A DNA stretch of 64,000 bases from Paracoccaceae bacterium (GTDB lineage Bacteria > Pseudomonadota > Alphaproteobacteria > Rhodobacterales > Rhodobacteraceae), in contig JAGQRW010000005.1 of NCBI GenBank assembly GCA_020425085.1, positions 58,914-122,913 of the forward strand. Direction: 5' to 3'. The notes beneath the pieces were generated by a model. It did no database searches and had not been told where the DNA came from. It worked only from the letters and a program-made list of their open reading frames with translations. Shown in pieces: positions 22,313 through 30,735 of this stretch. The stretch's first letter is position 1, and each line of letters begins with the position of its first letter. The position numbers and the translations under genes were made by a program.

Positions 22313-23200
22313 TCAGCGCAGTGACGCCACCAGCCGCCTGGAATGGTTGATCGGGCCTTCGCTGCTGACAATCGGGGCAAGTTCGGGATCTTGCAGGATT
22401 TTCGGCAGCGATGTCGGCTTGCCATTGACAAAGGCCGTCATGCTGACCAACCGGACACCGTGGCTGTAATCGGCATAGCCTTCACCATGCACGGTGCTGA
22501 GCGGCTGGATCGCCTCGCCGTTCATTCGGTGCCAGCCATAGATCGCCACCCGCCCCGGTTTTGATCGCAGACGGTTTGACAGAACCAGGTCTTTCTTCTG
22601 ACCGGCGGTCAGCGCCGTCAGGGCAAGACCGGATTTGTCGCGCTGTTGGTTGATGGTCTTGTTGTGTCGTATGAAATAGTCGGTGGATTGCATCTGCGCA
22701 CCGGGCGTCATCGGTTCGGGTGCCAAATGCACCTCGGCCTGCGCATAAATCGCATCCACCATTTTGGTGGTCGGCAGCAGAAATCCCAGCTTGTCGGCGA
22801 TTTTCGCCGCTGCGGGCAGACCCATCGGAACCCGGACAAAATCCCGTTCCGCGCCTACGGACATGTAGTCCGGGGTAACGCAGATCGTCACTTCGACCGC
22901 CTTTCCGTTCTTCTGCATCGCGTTGAATGTCACCGGTATCAGATGGCGCAGGAAATCCGGGATGTTTCCCGCCAGCACTTGATCGGTGATCGCAGCATCA
23001 CGGGCCGAACCGGAAACGCGCAGGATGTCCTTGACAAAGCGGCTTCCAAGTTTTGCCTTCACGGCGCGTGCCGGTATGGGTTTGACCAGGTCCATCGAAC
23101 ATGTATCCGGGTTTCGGGGTGTCCCGGCCGCCGAAACCGGCATGCCGTTGATCATGCCAAAAGCTGCCGCACACACTACGGCAAAAACCGCTTGTTTCAT
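22313..23200 (-). CDS. Exported protein with Y-A-D-Y-S-H-G motif, function unknown
   Basis: The 295-aa product has a signal peptide (MKQAVFAVVCAAAFGMINGMPVSA). The most striking segment is GWHRMNGEAIQPLS followed by VHGEGYADYSHGVRLV near residues 225-260. It is dense in His, Tyr, Asp and Ser, as in an active site. I do not recognise a characterised family. It is convergent with the two-gene coupled unit upstream, and all three products are exported, which suggests one functional module. A hydrolase acting on envelope or external polymers is a guess. Confidence 0.5.
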   Translation of the reverse strand: MKQAVFAVVCAAAFGMINGMPVSAAGTPRNPDTCSMDLVKPIPARAVKAKLGSRFVKDILRVSGSARDAAITDQVLAGNIPDFLRHLIPVTFNAMQKNGKAVEVTICVTPDYMSVGAERDFVRVPMGLPAAAKIADKLGFLLPTTKMVDAIYAQAEVHLAPEPMTPGAQMQSTDYFIRHNKTINQQRDKSGLALTALTAGQKKDLVLSNRLRSKPGRVAIYGWHRMNGEAIQPLSTVHGEGYADYSHGVRLVSMTAFVNGKPTSLPKILQDPELAPIVSSEGPINHSRRLVASLR

Positions 23201-23350
23201 AGAATATCCCCACTGTTACTGAATGCGGCATAACCAGAAAAGGCGGCAAGGTGAAGCGCACCCCGGCAGCAACGGCGGATCTTTGCCGAACCGGGTATGT
23301 GGGTCGGTATCGAAGGTGATTTGACGATACGCCGTCAGCGGTTCCTTGCG

Positions 23351-23381
23351 CCGGATTCAGGCCAGGCCTGATCCGGTTTTT
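23351..23381 (+). terminator. Strong hairpin plus T run without an obvious plus-strand gene
   Basis: CCGGAT-T-CAGGCC and GGCCTGATCCGG form a near-perfect stem with one bulged T and a short loop, followed by TTTTT. It reads as a terminator on the plus strand. The genes on both sides (22313-23200 and 23428-24399) are on the minus strand, and the last plus-strand gene ended about 1.1 kb before. Confidence 0.5.
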
Positions 23382-23427
23382 GCCGAATTTCCGGGGCTGA
23401 CGGGGCGTTTGTTCCCCACTCGCCCCG

Positions 23428-24399
23428 TTACGGCATCAACAGGGTTGAGCCGGTCGTCTTGCGGCTTTCCAAATCCTGATGCGCCTTAACGGCATTTGCC
23501 AGTGCATAGGTCTGGTTGACCTTGATCCTGACTGCACCCGATCCGACAACTTCAAACAGATCGGCCACGTTGGCCTGCAATGCCGCGTCCGACTTGACAT
23601 AGGTATCCAGCCCCGGACGGGTCAGGAAAAGCGACCCTTTTTTGGTCAGGATGGCTGGGTCAAAGTTCTTTATTGCGCCCGATGCCGTACCGAAACTGAC
23701 CAACAGACCCAACGGGCTGAGACTGTCAAGCGACGCGTTGAATGTTGCCTGACCGACTCCATCATAGACCACAGGCACACCTTTGCCGCCGGTCAGTTCA
23801 CGTACCCGCTTGGCCACATTTTCCTCGGTGTAGTTTATCACCTCGTCACAGCCAAAGGATTTGGCCAGCGCCGCCTTTTCGGTCGAACCTGCCGTGCCAA
23901 TGACCCGGACACCCAGATGTTTTGCCCATTGAACCGCAATCAGACCAACCCCACCGGCAACAGCGTGCCAGAGAATGGTATCGCCTGCCTTGACCTTGTA
24001 GGTTTCCCGCAACAAAAACCGCACCGTCATGCCCTTGGACATCATGGCGGCCGCCGTTTCATCCGTGATCTCATCCGGCAGTTTTGACAGCCGGTTGGCC
24101 GGCATGTTGCGGGCTTGTGAATAGGAACCGATCGGCCCCGTGCCATATGCAACCCTGTCGCCCGCTTTCAGGTTGACGACACCATCACCAACCGACTCGA
24201 CAACACCGGCTGCCTCAAGCCCCAATCCGCTTGGCAGGCGCAACTTGTAAGCACCCGAGCGGTGATAGACATCAAGATAGTTGACCCCGATGGCGGTGTG
24301 GCGCAACCGGACCTGTCCAGGTGCCGGAGCATCCAGAACGATATCTTCAAATTGCATGACTTCCGGACCGCCGGGTTGGTAGAACTTAATTGCTTTCAT
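23428..24399 (-). CDS. NAD(P)H:quinone oxidoreductase (zinc-free MDR family)
   Basis: The 323-aa protein belongs to the quinone-oxidoreductase branch of medium-chain dehydrogenases, which reduce quinones or reactive enones with NADPH. The opening MKAIKFYQPGGPEVMQFEDI and GVNYLDVYHRSGAY are typical. The nucleotide site is HAVAGGVGLIAVQWAKHLGVRVIGTAGS, the Qor-type AxxGGVG motif. No catalytic or structural zinc cysteines are present. It stands alone, with divergent spacing on both sides. The natural substrate is not deducible. Confidence 0.85.
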   Translation of the reverse strand: MKAIKFYQPGGPEVMQFEDIVLDAPAPGQVRLRHTAIGVNYLDVYHRSGAYKLRLPSGLGLEAAGVVESVGDGVVNLKAGDRVAYGTGPIGSYSQARNMPANRLSKLPDEITDETAAAMMSKGMTVRFLLRETYKVKAGDTILWHAVAGGVGLIAVQWAKHLGVRVIGTAGSTEKAALAKSFGCDEVINYTEENVAKRVRELTGGKGVPVVYDGVGQATFNASLDSLSPLGLLVSFGTASGAIKNFDPAILTKKGSLFLTRPGLDTYVKSDAALQANVADLFEVVGSGAVRIKVNQTYALANAVKAHQDLESRKTTGSTLLMP

Positions 24400-24519
24400 C
24401 TTGTACTTTCCGGCAGGCGTAGTCTGGCAGGGCTGCTACGGGCGAACCTAACACAGGGAAAAACCAATCCAAGGCGATAATCAAGGTTCGAGGCGCAAAT
24501 CGGGATTTTACCGGGATGC

Positions 24520-26451
24520 TCAGGTTTGCAGCATTTGCTTTACCGGCAGAAATATGCCGTCAAAGAACCCGGCAAGCGCCGCATACTCCCCGAGCGGCAG
24601 GACATGCGCGACATACTGATCGGGCCGGACGACGACCATGCAGCCGCCTTCGCGGTCGATCCCGCGCATCTCGAATATGTCGCCAACACCCTTGTGATCG
24701 ACGCAGAAAACCTTTTCATGATCCTCCAGCCCCAGCTTGCCGGTCTTCGGCCTGAGCAGCGACGGCATGTCCTGATAGGCCAGTTGGTCGAATGTCTGCT
24801 GGAAGATCGCGCGCAGATCGAACACCGCGTCGATATCTTCGTCCTTGCGGGTGAACCTCACCACCGGCGACGCCGGCGCGCTTTCCAGCCAGTCGGCCAG
24901 CGTGTGAATACCCGATCCGGGGGCAGAGCCGTCATTCTTGCCGGCGAATGCGTAAATCCGCCAGCGGCCATCCGCCTCGGCCACATGGCCAAGCTGCATC
25001 TGCATCGCGTCCGAAAGGCGCACCACCGGGGCCGAATGGAACCGTCGGCCGATCCTCTGGCCGGTCGCCAGCGCCTGGTGGGCATCGTCGCCGGTCAGCG
25101 CCGATCGCCCGTATTGCACCGCAAGCCCGCCGGTGAATTCCAGATTCTCGATGAACTGCTTCTGAAAGCGCGGCATGTCGGTGCCGTCAAGCTCGGATTC
25201 CCCGAGCGGGGCCGACATGATCCGCGCCCATTGGTGATCAGTATCAATCAGCCGCCTGGCCTCGGCCCAGCGTTCGGCCGAGTAGCTGCGCAAAAGGCTG
25301 GGGGCCGAGCGCCCCTTGAACACTTGCCCGAGCTTCCAGCCAAGATTGAACGAATCCTGCATCGAGACGTTCATCCCCTGCCCGGCCTTCGGGCTGTGGG
25401 TATGGCAGGCATCACCGGCGGTAAACACCCGCGGATCGCGATCTTCGCCCTTCGGCACATCGTCGAACCGGTCGGTGATCCTGTGCCCGATTTCATAGAT
25501 CGACCACCAGACCACTTCCTTCACCTCGAAGGCATAGGGCCGCATGATCCGGTTGGCTGCCTTTATCATGTGATCGGCGGTGAAGTTGCGGCTGGTCACG
25601 CGTTCGTCGGGGTTCAGCTTGTCCAGTTCCACATACATGCGAAACAGGTATCCCCCCTCGCGCGGCAGGATCAGGATATTGCCCTCACCCGCCGAGGAGA
25701 TCAGGCATTTCTGGCGCACGTCGGGAAAGTCGGTATTGGCCAGGATATCCATCACCCCCCAGGCCTGATGCGCAGCGTCGCCGTGCAATTCGCCGCCAAT
25801 CGCCCTGCGCACGTTTGAGCGCGCCCCGTCGCAGCCGACCACATAGTTGGCGCGGACCACCGCCGTTTCACCGGCATTGACGCCGGTGTTTTCCAGCGTC
25901 ACCGTAACCGGATGATCATCGGTCGTGGTATCGACACTGAGGTCGCGAACCGCCCAGGAATAATCCGGCTCCAGCCGCGTCGGCGCGTTTTTCATCACGT
26001 CAAGGAACAGCTCATGCACCCGCGCCTGGTTGATCAGCGTGTGCGGCATTTCCGAGGAATCGTCGGCGACATCCTGCACCCGGCCGACGCGCCGGATATG
26101 CGCGGGGTTCGCCGGATCCGGCGTCCAGAACGCCGTCTGGTTCACCCAATAGCTTTCGCGCTTGACTGTTTCGGCGAAACCGAAGGCCTGGAACATCTCC
26201 ATGGTGCGGGTGTTGACGCCATCGGCCTGCCCCTTTTCGATCGGGCCGCATTTGGGCTCGACGATCATCGTGTCAATTTCGGGAAATCGCGACAGTTGCG
26301 CCGCCAGGCACAGCCCGGCCGGACCGCAACCGGCAATCAGCACGTCCACCTTTTTCGGCAGCGGCGCAAACCGCGAGCGGTCGCGCCGCTCCGGTGCCGC
26401 GTTTCTGATGTCGGGATCACCGCCGCGAAAACCGTCTTGATAATACTGCAT
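24520..26451 (-). CDS. FAD-dependent aromatic hydroxylase (phenol 2-monooxygenase type)
   Basis: The 643-aa protein has the FAD motif VDVLIAGCGPAGLCLAAQLSR at about residue 37. The second FAD block is FTAGDACHTHSPKAGQGMNVSMQDSFNLGWKL. A C-terminal thioredoxin-like domain (from about residue 440) places it with phenol 2-monooxygenase and 3-hydroxybenzoate 4-monooxygenase. These enzymes hydroxylate the aromatic ring using NADPH and O2. ATG 26449-26451 follows AAGGAG. The frame is open for another 90 bp, without a ribosome site. No ring-cleavage gene is adjacent, so its substrate is unknown. Confidence 0.85.
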   Translation of the reverse strand: MQYYQDGFRGGDPDIRNAAPERRDRSRFAPLPKKVDVLIAGCGPAGLCLAAQLSRFPEIDTMIVEPKCGPIEKGQADGVNTRTMEMFQAFGFAETVKRESYWVNQTAFWTPDPANPAHIRRVGRVQDVADDSSEMPHTLINQARVHELFLDVMKNAPTRLEPDYSWAVRDLSVDTTTDDHPVTVTLENTGVNAGETAVVRANYVVGCDGARSNVRRAIGGELHGDAAHQAWGVMDILANTDFPDVRQKCLISSAGEGNILILPREGGYLFRMYVELDKLNPDERVTSRNFTADHMIKAANRIMRPYAFEVKEVVWWSIYEIGHRITDRFDDVPKGEDRDPRVFTAGDACHTHSPKAGQGMNVSMQDSFNLGWKLGQVFKGRSAPSLLRSYSAERWAEARRLIDTDHQWARIMSAPLGESELDGTDMPRFQKQFIENLEFTGGLAVQYGRSALTGDDAHQALATGQRIGRRFHSAPVVRLSDAMQMQLGHVAEADGRWRIYAFAGKNDGSAPGSGIHTLADWLESAPASPVVRFTRKDEDIDAVFDLRAIFQQTFDQLAYQDMPSLLRPKTGKLGLEDHEKVFCVDHKGVGDIFEMRGIDREGGCMVVVRPDQYVAHVLPLGEYAALAGFFDGIFLPVKQMLQT

Positions 26452-26703
26452 TGCTGCTCCTTCTTCTGGCGCCGTAAACAGCTGTTTGATCATGGATGCC
26501 GAATTAAGTGTAATACTATTCGGGGCTGAACCGGATAGCACAAAAAGCGGTTATCATGGGAAGTATGCCGTTGAGTCGTTTGAGCAGGCAAAAACAGGAT
26601 CGGTCGACCGAGCATCCGGTCAAAGGACGGTCAGGCGCATGATCCAACGCACGATCTGCAATCGGCCATTTGGGGAATTGCCATGCCCCTGCCCCGGCGG
26701 CCA

Positions 26704-27018
26704 CTATTCAGGCGCAACACCTTGGGTTGCCTGTTGTTGGCGATCCCTGTGGCGCCAGACTTCGGTGCGGATGCGGGCCGTCTTGTAAGCGTCGTAGATG
26801 GCGATGGCATAAACGAATATACCGCCGGCGAACTTGCCGATCAGCGATACGTCAGGCGCGGCCGTCTTCAGGGTAAAGCCACCCAGCAGCAGCATGAAGA
26901 ACAGAAATACCAGACCGCGCACCGGTTGACCGTTCAGCACCTGCCCGGTACCCGGCAGAACCATGGCCGAGGCCAGTACCAGTCGCGGATTGATCGGGGC
27001 GCGGGCAGGCTGGGTCAT
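26704..27018 (-). CDS. Small membrane protein of about 100 residues, function unknown
   Basis: The 104-aa protein has three hydrophobic stretches: LVLASAMVLPGTGQVLNG, RGLVFLFFMLLLGGFTL and FAGGIFVYAIAIYDAYKTAR. The PGTGQVLNGQPVRG motif followed by a hairpin of membrane segments, and AIYDAYKTAR, recall TM2/DUF5683-like small membrane proteins. No function can be given. Its start overlaps the stop of the gene at 27015-27710 by 4 bp, so they form a two-gene unit. Confidence 0.65.
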   Translation of the reverse strand: MTQPARAPINPRLVLASAMVLPGTGQVLNGQPVRGLVFLFFMLLLGGFTLKTAAPDVSLIGKFAGGIFVYAIAIYDAYKTARIRTEVWRHRDRQQQATQGVAPE

Positions 27019-27710
27019 GTGGACAGGCTTTCGGTCAGGGGGGCATATTGCGTCAGATCATCACGCAGCGTCAGCAATGCTTCTAGCTTGGGCGTCAACA
27101 GATCAGGCGCCAGCGGTTCCATGCCCATTTCGGCATCGCGAAAGATCAGGTATCGGCCGCGCTGAGCTTCTTCAGCCAGAAACACCAGCCGGGCACCCTT
27201 GGGTGACAGCACCATTTCCTTGATATGTGCATCGCTGAAATGATGAAGGTGGCGCCGCAGCAGCGCCTCGTCGGGCAACTGTGCGGGTGCGTCGGTGCGG
27301 ATGGCGCAATCCTCGGGAAAACCCTTGGGCGCATTTACCTGATGCGGTAACGCGTGAAAATTCGAAAACGGCTCTACCCCGGTCGGGCGGATCATCAGAT
27401 CGAAACTTGCCCGCACCGGCAGCGGTTCGGTCAGCGTCACCAGCACCCAGAGTGTCGGCAGCTTGCGAAAGGTCAGGGTGTCGGGCAGAACCTGAATATC
27501 GAACAGCCCCCCCTGATAATGCCCGGCAAGGCGCGGAAATCCGGTGGCACCAGCGGCGGTTCTGATGTCGGAAAACAGGCCATTGCAGCGATCCAGATAG
27601 GCAAATCGGGTGTCCCTGCGGGCATGCGCCGCTTTCCAGGTTTGAAAGCCAAGTAAAGCCGCCCCAAGACCAAGCGAGGTGACGATGACGGAAAGCAGGA
27701 ACTGATCCAT
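27015..27710 (-). CDS. Membrane-anchored protein of unknown function
   Basis: The 231-aa protein has one N-terminal membrane segment ([20 protein letters not shown]). A soluble domain without a recognisable family follows. Charged and hydrophobic residues alternate as in a folded beta-rich domain (for example GLFDIQVLPDTLTFRKLPTLWVLVTLTEPLPVR). The orientation of the domain is not certain. It overlaps the downstream small membrane protein by 4 bp, so the two likely act together. Confidence 0.6.
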   Translation of the reverse strand: MDQFLLSVIVTSLGLGAALLGFQTWKAAHARRDTRFAYLDRCNGLFSDIRTAAGATGFPRLAGHYQGGLFDIQVLPDTLTFRKLPTLWVLVTLTEPLPVRASFDLMIRPTGVEPFSNFHALPHQVNAPKGFPEDCAIRTDAPAQLPDEALLRRHLHHFSDAHIKEMVLSPKGARLVFLAEEAQRGRYLIFRDAEMGMEPLAPDLLTPKLEALLTLRDDLTQYAPLTESLST

Positions 27711-27782
27711 GAAACTCTTTTAGTTATTGTATTGCCAGACCGTCAACATTGCCGAACCGACCCGAAATCCCTTGCGATGGAA

Positions 27783-27808
27783 ACGGCCCGCCTTTGGGGG
27801 CGGGCCGT
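27783..27808 (-). terminator. Terminator of the permease operon
   Basis: ACGGCCCGCC and GGCGGGCCGT form a perfect 10-bp stem around a 6-base loop. It lies 20 bp past the permease stop on the minus strand. Only three T follow, but the stem is very stable. Confidence 0.6.
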
Positions 27809-27828
27809 CAAGGGTTCGGAAGTCGCGT

Positions 27829-29244
27829 TCAATACCCGAGCGGACGCGGCCAGGGCATGGTGAACTGCGCACCCCGGCGCACGAAACGGTAGCGCCAGAA
27901 ATGGAACCACAGCGACACGATGATGTAAAACGAGATCATCGCCACCAGTTGCGTCCCGTAGCCGAGGAACACCGCAAAGTAGGTCACGCCGCAAAGGCTG
28001 AGCAGTACCAGCGCCGGGATCGGGTGGAACGGATGCTCATAGCCGCGCCGGATCGAATCCAGCGGCCATTTGCGGCGGAACATGATCACGTTCAGCGGCA
28101 TGAAGGTGTATTCCAGCAGACCCGACAGGATCGAGAAGGTGATCACCTGATCAATCGGCGCGCCCAGTGCAAAGATCAACGCAATCGGCACCAGAAAGAT
28201 GATAGACCGATACGGTGTGCGAAAGGTCGGATGAACCGCCCCGAACCAGTCGGGCAGGTAGTGATCCCGACCCATCGCGAACCAGGCGCGCGAGGCATCG
28301 TTGATGCAGCCGTTGGCCGAGGCCAGGGTGGCAAACATCGTGCCGATACCCAACAGGATCATCAGCGTGGTTGACCCGGTCAGCCGTGCTGCATCAAACA
28401 GCGGCACACCCGCCTGCCCCAGATATTCCCAGGGGATCAGGCCGACGCAGACATACCATGTCAGAGATGCCGCAATCAGCAGCGTCATGATCCCTGCGAG
28501 GGTGCCGAACGGCAGTGACCGTGCGGGCGAGCGAACCTCCTCGGCGGCCTGACAGGTGCCTTCGATGCCAAGATAATACCAAAGGCCGAAATGCATCGCC
28601 GCCAGCACCCCAAGCCAACCATAGGGCAGCCCGGTCATCAACTCGACATGCCGCAAGGGCGAGGCGCCGAAGATCGGCGATGTGGCCAGGAACAGCACGA
28701 TGATGGCGATAAAGGCGATTGCCGTGATAACCAGGTTGAAGGTCAGGGTTGCCAATACGCCGCGATAGTTGAGCCAGGCAAGAAACATGATCGCCAGCAC
28801 GATGAACGGTCGCTGATCCAGCCCCTCATGCCCGGTCATGCCCGCCACCGTTTCGATCAGAAAACCGAAGGTGATGGCGTTTGCCGCCTCCAGCATGGTA
28901 TAGGCAAATACCAGATAAAGCCCGACGTTAAAGGCCATCAGCGGCCCGACGATATGCTTGGCCTGTGTATACTGCCCGCCGGCGGCGGCGACGGTCGATG
29001 TAACCTCGCTGTCGATCATGGCGACGCAGGAATAAAGGATGCCGGCAAACCAGCAGGCAATCAGCGCCGCATAGGCGCCGCCCTTGCCGACCGAAAAGTT
29101 CCAGCCCATGTATTCGCCGACCAGAACGATACCAACACCAAGCGCCCAGACATGCGCCGGCCCAAGAACCCGCGCCAGCCCGATTTTTGTCCCCTTGGGG
29201 CCCATTCCATCCATCTCTTTGGATGTGATATCCACGTCTGACAT
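27829..29244 (-). CDS. APC-superfamily amino acid/amine permease
   Basis: The 471-aa protein has about 12 membrane segments and the APC fold. The first helix carries GVGIVLVGEYMGWNFSVGKGG. The later GIEGTCQAAEEVRSPARSLPFGTLAGI is the family's conserved loop after helix 6. It resembles the ethanolamine/amino-acid transporter (EAT) branch, but substrate cannot be fixed. It is the last gene of a minus-strand unit led by three small membrane proteins, with a 10-bp gap to the nearest. A stable hairpin follows the stop. Confidence 0.82.
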   Translation of the reverse strand: MSDVDITSKEMDGMGPKGTKIGLARVLGPAHVWALGVGIVLVGEYMGWNFSVGKGGAYAALIACWFAGILYSCVAMIDSEVTSTVAAAGGQYTQAKHIVGPLMAFNVGLYLVFAYTMLEAANAITFGFLIETVAGMTGHEGLDQRPFIVLAIMFLAWLNYRGVLATLTFNLVITAIAFIAIIVLFLATSPIFGASPLRHVELMTGLPYGWLGVLAAMHFGLWYYLGIEGTCQAAEEVRSPARSLPFGTLAGIMTLLIAASLTWYVCVGLIPWEYLGQAGVPLFDAARLTGSTTLMILLGIGTMFATLASANGCINDASRAWFAMGRDHYLPDWFGAVHPTFRTPYRSIIFLVPIALIFALGAPIDQVITFSILSGLLEYTFMPLNVIMFRRKWPLDSIRRGYEHPFHPIPALVLLSLCGVTYFAVFLGYGTQLVAMISFYIIVSLWFHFWRYRFVRRGAQFTMPWPRPLGY

Positions 29245-29254
29245 CTTTTTCCCC

Positions 29255-29425
29255 TCAATGCTTGTGTTGTTCTTCGGTCATCGCTTCCAGCGCACCTTCT
29301 CGCGACGACATGAGAACCTCGTCGGAATAGGTGGTGTCGGTCTTGAACCAGTCGATGATGATATAAAGCCCGAAGATCGCCGAAAGGCCCCAGGCCGCGT
29401 ATTCCAGTAGCGTCCAGATATCCAT
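29255..29425 (-). CDS. 56-residue single-span membrane protein in the permease operon
   Basis: The product begins MDIWTLLEYAAWGLSAIFGL and continues with YIIIDWFKTDTTYSDEVL. It has one membrane segment and a charged His-ending tail (EEQHKH). The gene lies 10 bp before the permease and 19 bp after the 125-aa gene. Codon usage matches the neighbours. No family is recognised. The position suggests an accessory subunit of the permease, by analogy with small partners of other transporters. Confidence 0.7.
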   Translation of the reverse strand: MDIWTLLEYAAWGLSAIFGLYIIIDWFKTDTTYSDEVLMSSREGALEAMTEEQHKH

Positions 29426-29444
29426 TGATTGTCCCTATCCCCTT

Positions 29445-29822
29445 TCAACCGTCGAATTTTTCGCTGATCACGTCGCGATATTCCTTTTCGGAAAACTTGA
29501 GCATGATGAAGTAATAGCCAACGATCACCAGTATCATCACCAGCAGACTGCCGATGCTGAACGAATAGTCGAACCGCGCCGTGATGATCTCGGCCGCCGA
29601 GGCCGCATCGGCATAACCGAGCTGGTTCCATTTTTCGACCATGGTGGCGTTCTGCCCCAGGCTTTCCCAGGTTGGGTTTTCGGGAACAACATGGGTAACG
29701 TCGCTACCTGCCAGTTTCATGAACAGCGGCACATAAAGGGCGCCGATTGCCAGCACCAAAAGCACGATAACGTCGATGATCTGACCGATCTTGCTTTGGA
29801 CCGGAGGAATGTATTTGGCCAT
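29445..29822 (-). CDS. 125-residue two-span membrane protein in the permease operon
   Basis: Two hydrophobic helices are visible: IIDVIVLLVLAIGALYVPLFMKLAG near the N-terminus and FSIGSLLVMILVIVGYYFIMLKF near the C-terminus. A polar loop of about 40 residues lies between (PENPTWESLGQNATMVEKWNQLG). I recognise no family. It sits between the 98-aa and 56-aa membrane proteins, each within about 20 bp, so one transcript is likely. The loop could face the periplasm and touch substrate or partner, which is inference only. Confidence 0.68.
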   Translation of the reverse strand: MAKYIPPVQSKIGQIIDVIVLLVLAIGALYVPLFMKLAGSDVTHVVPENPTWESLGQNATMVEKWNQLGYADAASAAEIITARFDYSFSIGSLLVMILVIVGYYFIMLKFSEKEYRDVISEKFDG

Positions 29823-29839
29823 TTTCGAATCTCCCTGGT

Positions 29840-30136
29840 TTAGTTGGTCTGGCTATTTTGCGCGTGGGCTTCGTCAAGAAACTTGATATCCAGCCCATAC
29901 ATGAAATCGCGATCGCTGCGATAATGGCGCAGCATCGCCATGATGGCGGCGGTATTGAAAATCAGAATGATCGCACCACCTATCAGCAGGACAATGCGCG
30001 CGGTCTCGCTTGGTGCCAGTGACCAGGTTGCCCAGGCAACGAATGCGATGGCCAGCCATAGGCCGATGACGAAAGCCCATGCAATTATCGTATCCTGACG
30101 ATGCATGGCGCTGATTCTGGATTGCATGTTCGACAC
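29840..30136 (-). CDS. 98-residue two-span membrane protein leading the permease operon
   Basis: The protein has two close hydrophobic helices: TIIAWAFVIGLWLAIAFVAWAT and ARIVLLIGGAIILIFNTAAIMAML. A charged tail (RSDRDFMYGLDIKFLDEAHAQN) follows. No family is recognised. The ATG at 30136 has a weak ribosome site; a second in-frame ATG lies at 30127. It is the first gene of the four-gene unit, 17 bp from the next. An ACAATATTGT palindrome lies about 90 bp upstream. Confidence 0.68.
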   Translation of the reverse strand: MSNMQSRISAMHRQDTIIAWAFVIGLWLAIAFVAWATWSLAPSETARIVLLIGGAIILIFNTAAIMAMLRHYRSDRDFMYGLDIKFLDEAHAQNSQTN

Positions 30137-30222
30137 TTGGTCCCTCCCACGGTTATGTTTTTGCAGCGGTTACGCTTTAGAAAACAGGTACGCTTGAAGT
30201 TTCCGCTGTCGTTGGTCGTCCC

Positions 30223-30232
30223 ACAATATTGT
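30223..30232. promoter_or_regulatory. ACAATATTGT palindrome upstream of the permease operon
   Basis: This 10-bp perfect palindrome lies 87 bp before the first small membrane protein. Flanking CCACA and TGTGG add an outer, off-centre inverted pair. The same decamer is the core of the palindrome before the DoxX gene (5411-5426). Confidence 0.35.
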
Positions 30233-30533
30233 TCTGTGGTGAATTTTTATTCCTAAGGTGAAACTTGGGATGTGGTTTTGTCAAGTATTTTTCTGAGATA
30301 CCCGTTAGAAAAATGGTTAACGCATTGGGCAGAATGCACCGAAATTGCCAGCTAGTGAGCTGCGTTTCAAGTAACCTCAGGCTTTGAAGTAGCCCTTGGA
30401 TCTAATGCTCTGCCACCCAACCCTGGCCCGCCTGTTGATGGACTTATCCGGCCTTGAATCAGGCTGATGGGCTGGTCACACCATCAAAATTATCTATGGC
30501 AATCAGCACTTAGTTTTTGATGGAAATTCTCTG

Positions 30534-30723
30534 ATGGCGCTCTGCGAGCAAGGGGTCTTGGGCCTGATCGGGCCGCAAGGCCAAGGCTGTTCGATCCACC
30601 GGCCTTGGGCGCAGCCAGACATCGCGCATCATCCGCAAGCTGCTGGCACAGGAATTGATCTTGCGTGAACCTCCACCGAAAGCACGAAAACCTGTCAAGG
30701 CCACAACACACGTTGCGGGTTGA
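30534..30723 (+). pseudogene. Possible remnant of a helix-turn-helix protein
   Basis: Two short plus-strand frames overlap here. The first begins MALCEQGVLGLIGPQ. The second, open only after a stop, reads STGLGRSQTSRIIRKLLAQE, then LILREPPP. The second looks like the recognition part of a winged helix. Together they suggest one frame broken by a shift. The similarity is short and I cannot name a parent family. The rest of 30137-30735 shows no gene. Confidence 0.2.
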
Positions 30724-30735
30724 GTGGACGGCGCG

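Larger units (their letters stand above)
30137..30735. other. Long intergenic region upstream of the permease operon
   Basis: The 600-bp stretch lies between the 98-aa membrane protein and the DUF1499 gene. The left part, up to about 30300, is AT-rich and should hold the promoter of the minus-strand permease operon, including the palindrome at 30223-30232. The right part holds the possible broken gene at 30534-30723. No repeat, tRNA or insertion sequence end was found. Confidence 0.55.
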
